Below are positions 1 through 64,000 of a stretch of 64,000 bases of DNA, piece by piece. Every line of letters begins with the position of its first letter. Positions within the stretch are counted from its first letter, which is position 1. Below the pieces are notes generated by a model. That model had not been told where the DNA came from. It was given only the letters and a program-made list of their open reading frames with translations, and searched no databases. The stretch is from Nematostella vectensis (Eukaryota > Cnidaria > Anthozoa > Actiniaria > Edwardsiidae). The DNA is taken from NCBI RefSeq assembly GCF_932526225.1, contig NC_064043.1:9837821-9901820 (forward strand), read 5' to 3'. The position numbers and the translations under genes were made by a program.

Positions 1-475
1 AGGCTTGAAGTAATATATTAGCAGGCTTCACAGTGCATTTTGAGGATTAGCATTTTGTTGGACCCTGAATAGGCATAAGTATTCTGTACCATTTCAACTT
101 TCGTTGATTTATTTCCCTGTTTTCAACATATCTATGAAGAACACCTACTTTTCTAAAGCTAAGTATACTGTACCTTGTGTGTGTAGAGGAACATTATAAA
201 AATTGTTGCTTCTGATTGTGATTTTTACATGCTGTAACTGTAACTCTTATTGACTGAGTGCCCAGGCCATACAAGAACTTATGGGGCATAAAATTTGTTC
301 TTTATTTTATGGCCCAAGAGTCAAGCTCACGAAAAATCCAAGGGCCCATAAGATCCTGTACAGCCCAAGCAAACAAGGTAAAAAAGATATCTATTACTGT
401 ATATGTATTGCATTGCATTGGTATTGTATGGGGCTATATAGACCACTTAAAAAAAATAATTGCAAAGTGCAATAC
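1..475. other. UTP18 intron sequence after exon 8; no exon seen
   Basis: AT-rich sequence on the 3' side of the last exon I can resolve (donor at 475). I see no WD40-coding stretch, so the remaining UTP18 exons must lie outside the window. The other UTP18 introns (577-676, 849-1325, 1410-1755, 1908-1992, 2058-2332, 2432-3031, 3130-3485) show no coding signal apart from the repeat noted at 2721-2970. Confidence 0.6.
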
Positions 476-3400
476 CTTGCTGGATAGAAGAATCATGTAG
501 CCATTATCACCAAGAAATACAAGATGCTTCCCATCTGGGGATACTTTGAATTTTTCTAAATTTCTCTCATGGCGACCTAGATAAAAAAAACATTTGAGCG
601 TTATAATATTTGAAATGTCAATGTTACCTTTGTGGCATGATTTATACTTTTTGAACATTATAAACAGCATGCATACCTCTTATGCCTGGTATTCGAGTTA
701 CTTGTCCCTTGATCATATCATACACATAGAAATACTTCCGACGAGAGGACATAATCACTTGTTCACCATCACAGGTGAAATGTGCATTGTGGATTGGGAA
801 CCTGTTGACAAACACGCTTTGTAGTTTTGGGTTCTCCTTGCCATCAACCTAAAAATAAGCAATACTTTTCATTCAGCTTGGGGCGACACCAACCTACATC
901 CTCTGCAGAGACCAGAAAATCTGCTGGTCCATTTCTCCCATCAAATACAGACCTCACTAAAATGTCATCCTAAAGCGGAGAATCCCTTGAATTACTTAGA
1001 AAGTACAGTAACAACAAACAAGATATCAACTTTTGTAAAGTAATTTTTTGGTGAAGCGACTGTAAAATTTACTATTTTGTGAATTTGGCCCCGATCATCT
1101 TCACCCTATTTATAAATGCAGTGACAAAAGTTACAAACAAATTTCAATTACATTTTACAATCACATCACCAAAATTACAAAAGTAAGCACAATGTACAGA
1201 GAGCCACTGCATGGTGTTGGACAGCTGAACCATGCCTACAGTACAAGGTATTAACAATGGTGAGCTGGATCTAGGTATGCAAATAGTCTGTGATTTTAAC
1301 ATGGCTTAGAGAGTACTGGACTCACCTGAAAAATATCAAGGGTTTTGTTTAGCCCAGCAGTCAGAAGTACTTTGGCACTTGGATGAAATTCCAGGGACTG
1401 GACAGTAACCTGGGAATAAGAAATTACAGTACAGACTGAAAGTATTTTAACATTCTGCACATGGTTTCTGGATTCTGAGTGTACTGTAATTTTATGCAAA
1501 ATCAGCCCACGCACCAAAATCCACACAGCAGTTTTGCTCATTAAAAGATTAAATGTACGGTACATTTTATCCCAGCTTAACATTTGAAACCAGACATAGA
1601 AAAGGGTTCAACTGAGTTTTTAAAGTTCACAATGTAAAGGTATGTATCTACAGATACATATTATCTCATAACAGTACAGTGCCTATGTCATACAGTACTG
1701 TAATTTGCCATCAAACTTTTTGCATTATACTGTACAGTACTGAAGTAGATCTTACATTTGCTGGCTTGGCTGCATTGGCGTCCTTCACCCGCTTGATACT
1801 TAAGAGGCCTTTTGGCAGCCTCTCTGACTGTGTAGCAAGATTTCTACCTGTTCTTGCCAGTATTTCATCATCATCATCATCATCAGTACTTCCATCACCT
1901 TCACTGTCTAAACATTCCAGAAACGATAAAAAAAGCCCTCAATACCTTAATAACTAGACTACTACATATACGTAGACATAAGTATTACACACCTTTTCTT
2001 TTCTTCTTTTTCTTCTCCAGACTGGCCCAGTTTCCATCTCCATAAATCTTTTCAAATCTATAAAACAACATCCACAATGGAGTACTTACCAGATGGTGCA
2101 TGGAATAGGACAAAACCCTACACAAAGAGGGTTTTGCCTACTGATTGTGTACTGTATCTGTTTAGTTTGTTTGCAAGCAAATTTCCCCTTTCCCTCCTCC
2201 ACAATACTGGAAATACTGTTAAGAATCTATGCACAATGGAAACATATAATGTTCAAGCATTTCATCTAAAGACCTTACTCTGCTAAGTTCTTAATAAATT
2301 TTGGTCAGTTTACTTTAATCTGGTTTACTTACTGTGTCCTCAGTTTCTGTGTATACTTGGTGCCTCTGAGAATTGTTTGGTCCTTTGTGTCTCTTAACTT
2401 CCTAAGCTTGGCCTCTGCTGACACATCAATGCTAATGCAAAAAGAAATCGTCATGGTTACCCTATGGGTATGCTAATGGGAAACCTTTATATATTGAAGG
2501 AAAATAGGTGCCTTGTTACTGGGGGGTAACACTATAAATGTTTTACAACAATTTTCGTAGTTTATACACTTTTCAAGTAAATGCCGTAATAAAATGCATG
2601 CTAAGGTACTTCTCTTAACAAATGGGGCTTTGAATAACATTAATACAAAGATAAAATGAAAGAGGGCTCTAAAAAAGCACATGAGTACACATTCAATTTA
2701 AAAGAAGGTAAATGAGAGTGAACAGTCAAAAAAAACAGGAGAGTTGGAGCTCTCAAACAGTAGACTTTGATCAAACTAACAACCATTCTTGTAAACAGAC
2801 AGCCATACTCATGGACACCTTGCCAAAATTCTGTTCTGACACCTTGTAAATAGAAATCCCTACAGTATGGACACCTTTTTTCAAATGTTTTGGTTCCTGA
2901 AGGTGTCCATTAACAAGAGAGTTGACTTATTGGGACTGGTAAGGTACACTTATGAGGGGTTTGACTGTTAACAAGAGATTCAACCAGTTTTAAAGGTCCA
3001 ATGAGAATGTATTTAATGTATGTACACTTACCTTTCTATGTCATCATCTTTATCAACCCATTTAGCTGCATGCCCATCAGCCGCAATATTCCCAGGCTTG
3101 TCATCATCACCATCATGGTCTTCATCAGACTAAGAAAACATCAAATAAGTCAGTCATTACCAGTATTTATTGCAAAGGAAATGGTTAAGGCTTGGACTGT
3201 GCTTGCTTTGTAAATATCAAATCTAATGACTTATTATATAAGGAGTAAGAGTGGTTTTAAAAACCCATACAATTTTTCATTGATGTAATCTAATCTCTGT
3301 TCTCTTTTGAACTGGCTTGTCTACTTTACTTTTTCTATGAAAACTTTTACTATAAAACTTTGAAAGGGTTTCCACACTCTTCAAAAGAACATCATGTCTC

Positions 3401-3683
3401 ATTCTTGAAGATTGTTACAGTAATTATAAATCTTATGTTGGCTGAGCAAGAGATAGTTTCCATAGTCTAACGTGTTTCAAAATACCTCGTCTTCAGAATC
3501 GGATGACTTAGTCTCGACTGCTCTGTCGAGTTTGGCGAACAAATCGTGTTCTGCGCCAAACACCAATCTCTCCAAATCCGACTCTTCGTCTCCGTTGTCA
3601 ACAACAGCTTTCCTTCGCTTGTTCTCTGAGGGAGTTTCGTCCGTAGTTATGTGAACTTCTCGCTTAGCTTTTCTTCGCAGCAT
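476..3683 (-). CDS. UTP18: UTP18-like WD40 protein of the small-subunit processome (5' eight exons, partial)
   Basis: Eight exons join in frame: 3486-3683, 3032-3129, 2333-2431, 1993-2057, 1756-1907, 1326-1409, 677-848 and 476-576. All have GT-AG introns and together give 323 codons. The start ATG is at 3681-3683. The N-terminal third is acidic and lysine-rich (motif LERLVFGAE, an Asp run in exon 5, a Lys run at the end of exon 4). WD40 blades follow, with HPSAKVLLTAG, LDIFQVDGK, YVYDM and KVSPDGKHLVFLG. The order of these motifs matches UTP18, a U3 snoRNP-associated protein needed for 18S rRNA maturation in the nucleolus. The eukaryotic family is about 550-600 residues, so some 200-270 C-terminal residues should lie beyond base 1. 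The neighbouring aGPCR gene is on the same strand and ends about 5 kb upstream. Family identity is from recalled motif patterns, not a search. Confidence 0.88.
2721..2970. mobile_element. Probable small inverted-repeat element in UTP18 intron 2
   Basis: The left edge reads aacagtcaaa and the right edge reads its inverse, tttgactgtt, about 250 bp apart. The phrase 'ggacacc' and its inverse recur inside. The 'acagtcaaa' edge resembles the 'cagtcgaa' ends of the larger element at 3834. No coding capacity. The repeat arms are short, so this is tentative. Confidence 0.35.
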
Positions 3684-4139
3684 GTTTTAAACGTCCTGAT
3701 ACAAGAGACTCAGTTATTTTTTTACCAAAGTTTAGGTAGTCAAAGTGTTATACAGTTAGTCGCCATTTTGTTTTGTGTATACCACGTGGGAGATGGTCAG
3801 CGGCGAAGTGTTTGAGCCAGGTAATTCATGTACAGTCGAAGCTCTCTGAGCGACCGCTCTCGTAAGCGGCCAGCTCCGATAACGACCACGATCACGAATC
3901 ACCGATTGAATTGTCACACAAAATCTGTGATTCTTAGCTCTCGTAAGCGACCAACTTATCGGTGCGACCAGCTCCGTTAACGACCAAAATTTCAAACCAC
4001 CAACTGAGATTTTCTTTTATTTTTAAGCTCTCGTAAGCGACCACAATGATTTTTTGCTTTACAACATCAGTCAACACCTGATAAACATCATATCCAATGC
4101 AAGCTGAAATCAATCAAATCAGAAAAATGTCTGGAAATT

Positions 4140-5330
4140 AAAATCCAAAAATATATCTCCTTTCATGCATTACATATTGGTGCACCCACCATTTACCATA
4201 TAGTGGCCTTGTTGTTGGTGGCCTACTCCAAAATGAATGCAATGAAGAAAAAACAAATTGATTTTGGAAGCAAATCCTGAAAAAAAAAACATCTAAGGCA
4301 TCACTGACAGTGCTAAAATGCTAACTTCTAATTTCAAACCAAACCCTTTCATTGATCTATGTTTGGGGTAGAGAGGAAGGAAAGAATATCAATTGACTAA
4401 AAAATAGTCGATGGGGGAGGAGATATAAAGGGAATTGACTCAACTTGAAAGGTTTGTTGAAAAAAAATAACAGTAATGAAAATAATTTGATTGAGCATTT
4501 CTTGACATTCCCCCTTTCCCATTATCTTAACCCTTTCATCACCACAGGCCTCTAAAGAGGCCATGTCTATGCTATCCAAACTATGTGAACAGAATTCTAT
4601 TATTGAAAAAGAACAAGGTTGTTGCTAGTGTCATAAAGTTTAAGTATCTTGCCCTAAAAAACCCTTTCCTTAATAAAAGTTTCATTAATGTACATTTGTA
4701 AAGCTACATTCTGACAAGCTTTGTCCTTGCAAAGAACAAGTAATGGATGAAACAGGATTTCAAAGATAGAATATAGTGTCAGACACAATTTTAGATAAGA
4801 TGCAATACTGAAGTTTTAATGTACCATTTTAAGTGGTGATTTTCCATCCCCATGGGAATTAATATCTACAAATATACATCCAGTAATGCATTATATTTTG
4901 GTGTTTTTAGAAACCCTGGATCCAACCATTCCAATGAAATAAATCTAAACCTTTAAAATAAATGTAATGGAAAAGGAAAGGAAATCCTAAAAAGAAGATA
5001 TAAGTGAAAGTACTAAATGAAAATTTCTAATTTAAAAATCAAATCTGTTTATTAATTTATTTTTGGTGTAGAGGGGAAATAGCAAAGAGCATCAATTGCA
5101 TAAAAATAGTCAACATGGAGAAGGAAAGGAAGAAATATGACTCTTCTTTAAAAAATGTTTGAAAAGAAAATATAATAACAATAATGTGATAATTATATTC
5201 AGTACTTTCCTAAAATATCCCCTTTCCCATTATCTTTAGGTTAATAAAGATACAGATTTATTATTTAAAAAGCAAAAGTTTGTTTTTAGTTTTATAATAT
5301 AATATAAGTATCTTGTTCTAAAAAAACCCT
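4140..5330. repeat. Diverged tandem duplication of about 0.7 kb inside the transposon
   Basis: Matching landmarks recur about 660-706 bp apart. 'cctttcccattatctt' is at about 4514 and 5220. A 'ggtagagaggaa / tgtagagggga' stretch is near 4366 and 5070. 'aagtatcttg(c/t)(c/t)ctaaaaaa' is near 4642 and 5306. The copies are substantially diverged. Confidence 0.55.
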
Positions 5331-5341
5331 ATTGAGTGTGT

Positions 5342-5453
5342 ACTGCTGAATCACATAGTAATGCCCTAGTCATTTGAGCCCCCTCCCTTATGGTCCTACT
5401 GCTGAATCACATAGTAATGCCCTACTCATTTGAGCCCCCTCCCTTATGGTCCT
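5342..5453. repeat. Two tandem copies of a 56-bp unit
   Basis: The unit beginning actgctgaatcacatagt occurs at 5342-5397 and again at 5398-5453 with about one base difference, so the duplication is recent. It lies inside the 3834-7379 element. Confidence 0.85.
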
Positions 5454-7379
5454 GGGGAAGTCAGGGGTTAATGTGGGGTTTTAGATTACTTTTTAACCAG
5501 AATATATCAAGAGGGGTGGTGGTATTGACTGTTTTTGACTCTTAACTTGGAAACAGGCTTTTATTAAAGTCTAATCCCCCACCCTTTCCTGGGACCATGT
5601 GTGTGGGGGTATCAAATGACTAGTGAATAAGAACTCCGTACTGTCTTTCATACACGTCTTTCAAGACATGGTTTTCAATTCTCATGTCTTCCAGTCTTTA
5701 GCATTCATCTTGGCCCTCAGGTAGTCCCTGGTTCATAAAAGAGTAAAATTTCTTTCAAAACAATCTTTTCATCAAGACATTTATAATCTGACTAATTTCC
5801 ACAAATATTTGAAAAAATAATAATAAACACATGAGATGTAAGATGCAGACAATAACAATACATATTGGCAACAGGGGTTGAATTTTGTTTTGTTTTTATC
5901 CTCGGTAAGGAAAATTTCTCTTGTAAGTTGAAAAAGTTGCTGTATCTTCTAAGGATATGTATCTTCTTAGGACTAAAAGCACAGAATATAAAGACAAGAA
6001 CGGTCTTCTTTACCAGTATATGACAAATGCAACACAATATTGGTTAGCCTTTATGAAATATTTCAACAGAATCAAGAATAAAGATAGAACAAAGAATGTC
6101 AAAACAAAATGTGTTATGCTCATTCTCAAAGCAAACAAAAAGGACAACAAAAAGCCCAATAACTGTTATAATCTCAATAGACAAAAGAAATCGTCGTCTG
6201 AAACTCACCTTGAATTTTGTCGCTTTTTTGTGGTTTTGTTCGCTTTTTAATGTGAACTATTACTTACTTAAATTTACTAGCAAAAACCAGACATATCCTT
6301 ACATAAATCTTGGCGTGATTGAATGTTAGTAGATCTCCTCTAATTGACTTTATCCTTAAGTCACAAAATTTGAGGCAAAAAGAAATAATCAACGCATGAC
6401 AAGAACTTTTCCCTTGCTCTGTGCTTGTATTAAGCCGCCATTACGGGGCCGAGTGAGGCCTGGGAGTCGCGCGGCTGACTGACTGGCTGGCTGGCTGGCT
6501 GGCGAGTGACACCACAGGATACCCGCGCAATGACCACAAAACCAAGTCGCATAGTTATACCATATTTCTATACCTATGGAGCTCCGCGCTGGCTCCGCTA
6601 TAAAGCGGAAATGTTGTGATGTTTCACAAAAGCTGCCTTTTTCAGTAGGCAACCATTAAAGAATTTCATAATTACAATTTTCTAACTTTGATTTCAACCA
6701 TGGGATTGACATTTCTTTGTCTCCAGAAAATGCATAAATTGAAGGAATCTCTAGTCCATTGCCAGCTCCACGATTTATCCTTTTTCATGTTACAATAGCC
6801 ATCCCCTTGTTTGTTGCACGCTTTAGAAATCGGCTAACAAGACGCCATGCGACCGTCGTAGACGCAGAAGATATTCTCGTGACGCTGAAGTCGTAGATAT
6901 AATCGAGCATACGAGCTACTTTGCATAAAATTAATTGCTAATAAAACAAATCACTCTCATAATAAGTTAAATACCTAGTTTTGCGAACATTTTGCCAACA
7001 TGGTTCCATGTATCTATGAGTCAGTTATTTTAAGTTTGTTTTGTTCACAGTTACAGTTATTAGGCATTGTAAATATTCGGAAAAAGAAAAATGAATTGTA
7101 GAAATGTGGTTGCGTGCCGGTGCACCTTCTTTGTAGATATTTTCAGTCAAAATTTCTCATTAAAATCAAGCAATAAACTAAAAAAATACAGCGTTGTTAT
7201 TATCACGATAACTTTTAGATTCCATTTTAATTAAGCTCCCGTAAGCGACCAACACCTATTGTTCAAGTTTTTGACGCCCAGTGGTCGCTTATGAGAGCAA
7301 GCTCTTGTAAGATACCAGCTCCGTTAACGACCACAAGTTTCAGTTCCTAAGGTGGTCGCTTACGAGAGCTTCAACTGTA

Positions 7380-8604
7380 TCTCAGAAATGACCAAAGAAC
7401 AAACATATAAGAGATGCAAAGCGTGAAAAGAGGCTCAATTTCCAACACGTTTCGGAAATAGAGCGAAGCGTGTAAAAAATGCCCTCTGAATTTTTCACTC
7501 TAAATCTAAGCTTCTGTGCGTGGCGTAACTTTATAAGACATGGCTAGGAACCTGTTTATTGCCTACCTGTTTATCGCTCTGCCTATTAATGCGCGGGTGC
7601 CTCTTGCATCGACATTTCGGTGCTTGGGACCGAAATCTTCTGCCTAGGCGTAAACCTTCAAAGTGCCACACGGCGTTTCATCGATTTTTCAATAGAAAAA
7701 AAAAACTTATGGTAGACCGAGAGGACGGGGATGTGCGCATATAATATCTCCCGCTGGGGGATTTTTTTTAGTTGTACAGGGGTAAAAATGAGAACTTGAA
7801 TTATCGTCACCAAAGACCTTAATTTGACGCGATGCATCATGGGAAGGGTGTCATTCTCCCTCAGCCTTGCCCGCTCGCCTGACACGCGCCACAGGAATCC
7901 CAATATAAAGTTCTCGAAAATCAAACTAGAGGCCCACTGTTTTGTGGTCCCCCCACTCAAGCATTACTGACACGGGGATAGGAACAAGTAGCAGTCAAAT
8001 GAGAAAAAAGTAAATGCAAAGATATGGCAAAGATCCAAAAATAGGACCAGATTTATTATCAAATCATCCAGAAAACTGCTTATCTACAAGAGGCCTCTTA
8101 GGCGTGGCCAGGAGGGTCGCATGATCGTTCCGCTTTAGAAAAGTTCGAAGGATGATGCGACGTTAGCACGCCGTTTATTGCGTACACAATTATATAAATA
8201 AGAAACTCCCTGACCCCACGTTTGCTGTGGAACCGCTCTTGGTTGAACCTCAACCGAACCAGAATGGTGCGACTTTGGCATGCCGTTTAAGGCCTTAGTC
8301 TCTGACATAACAGGTCTGTTAACAGATCACAGTGTTTGTGTTATGTTGACCACACATCGACGCAATCCCAAACAACAGGGCTTGAGTATCAGCATATTTT
8401 TGTCTAGTAATGAACATCGAGGTCTTGCTTTTGAGAAATACATAACTTTTTCCTCCCGTGAATCAACGCCCGCCGAAATCTTTTGGTCAGGTGTCTTGGT
8501 TAGCAGCTCTCCATTGATTCTGAAATGAGAACAAACAAAAAAACACATCAATGCAGTGTCATATACAATACTTTGTCTATCCTTGTCTATCTAGTTATGG
8601 TTAT
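7380..8604. other. Intergenic DNA between the transposon and the aGPCR 3' end
   Basis: No gene recognised. The longest open frames (about 60-100 codons) lack splice context or similarity to anything I know. A fragment of the dispersed 'ccacaggaatccc' repeat lies at about 7889-7901. The stretch 3684-3833, between the UTP18 start and the transposon, is also non-coding and is the likely UTP18 promoter. I could not identify a TATA box or other specific promoter element there. Confidence 0.5.
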
Positions 8605-8704
8605 TTTATTTTACACTACCCCCTTCTCTTCAGTATGGAACAATAAAATAGAGCCGTTCGCTACTAAAAACTACATATCGATATATCAATTGCATTGCTT
8701 TATT
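8605..8704 (-). terminator. Candidate polyadenylation signals of the aGPCR gene
   Basis: Read on the minus strand, AATAAA occurs at 8704-8699, about 28 nt after the stop codon, and again at 8610-8605, about 120 nt after it. Either could direct 3' end formation. The second gives a more usual 3' UTR. Inference only. Confidence 0.4.
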
Positions 8705-8731
8705 TTGCGTCAGTACAGGACACAAGTACAT

Positions 8732-63849
<55,118 letters not shown>

Positions 63850-64000
63850 CTAGAAAAACCAATAAGAAAATCAAACAATAATACCGCAACAAACATAGAA
63901 TACTACTGAATAAATAAATACAACATAAAATAATACTACCGTCTGTTAAAATGGCATTGTTTGTGCTGCCTTAAAACTCTTTCTCTTCGCGCGACATTGG
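63850..64000. other. Start of the intron upstream of the first EGF exon in the window
   Basis: No EGF sequence is visible. A donor-like plus-strand 'actac' at 63935-63939 could end another exon running past 64000, but the frame required (phase 1) meets a stop within about 30 nt unless that exon is very short. I cannot support a call. Confidence 0.4.

Larger units (their letters stand above)
3834..7379. mobile_element. 3.5 kb transposon-like element with TA-flanked terminal inverted repeats (pogo/Tigger-like), non-autonomous
   Basis: The left end reads ta-cagtcgaagctctc and the right end reads gagagcttcaactg-ta, an inverted repeat flanked on each side by TA. Subterminal copies of 'ctctcgtaagcgacca' and its inverse occur repeatedly near 3857, 3941, 4027 and 7230-7370. 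TA target duplication with CAGT-type ends is typical of Tc1/mariner-pogo DNA transposons. No reading frame above about 100 codons exists inside, so it is a decayed or non-autonomous copy. It fills most of the UTP18 upstream intergenic region and begins about 150 bp from the UTP18 start codon. It could therefore contribute to that promoter, but this is inference. Confidence 0.65.

Noticed and set aside
5957-6329. Transposase or other protein inside the 3.5 kb element
   Set aside because: The frames here (77-97 codons) are Lys/Asn-rich with no catalytic motif and overlap each other. They look like chance AT-rich frames.
8327-8519. Alternative last aGPCR exon (acceptor at 8520-8521, ten codons then a stop)
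   Set aside because: The exon 8732-8863 lies nearer, has a good acceptor and gives a longer basic tail. The 8519 option would need skipping of it. It cannot be excluded as a minor isoform.
63936-64000. A further upstream exon of the receptor
   Set aside because: There is a donor-like sequence at 63935-63939, but the frame required by the next exon hits a stop about 30 nt in, and no EGF cysteine pattern is present.

Overview
This window is eukaryotic nuclear DNA from an animal. It has short introns with GT-AG ends, GC of roughly 40%, many small inverted-repeat transposons and extracellular-module exons of metazoan type. The style of the EGF modules and the compact intron-rich layout suggest a cnidarian, probably a sea anemone or relative. 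That attribution is an inference from memory of such proteins and I hold it at about 0.6. Both protein-coding genes lie on the minus strand, so each reads from high to low coordinates.

Bases 476-3683 hold the first eight exons (323 codons) of a UTP18-like gene, a nucleolar WD40 component of the small-subunit processome. Its 3' end lies outside the window. Bases 3684-8600 are intergenic. Most of that space is a 3.5 kb element bounded by TA-flanked terminal inverted repeats, with no transposase reading frame visible.

From 8732 to at least 63849 there is one giant adhesion G-protein-coupled receptor (aGPCR). I resolved 110 consecutive exons that join in one open frame of about 5,073 residues. 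The N-terminus lies beyond base 64000. In protein order they encode 84 EGF modules (63849 down to 22608), a SEA-like domain (22016-21345), two more EGF modules (21257-20925), a hormone-receptor (HRM) domain (20229-19496), and a GAIN domain ending in a GPS motif with an intact His-Leu|Thr site (19234-14177). These are followed by seven transmembrane helices (13310 to about 9530) and a short cytoplasmic tail with its stop at 8732. Two exons (17226-16525) insert a phase 1-1 cysteine module with a GGWC signature inside the GAIN domain.

Most of the 84 EGF modules are 50-residue units with a long histidine-rich loop between cysteines 1 and 2. They are almost identical in DNA sequence even though most introns between them are unrelated, which points to exon-limited homogenisation and recent block duplications. 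Two broken EGF exon remnants and several paired duplicated introns record the turnover of the array.

The introns carry several families of miniature inverted-repeat elements, a 41-bp minisatellite beside the first transmembrane exon, and a (GAT)n tract touching a splice donor. They also hold a candidate tRNA-derived SINE and a 3.6 kb purine-strand satellite (60.1-63.7 kb) that creates long but spurious reading frames. No CRISPR array, rRNA gene or convincing functional tRNA gene was seen.
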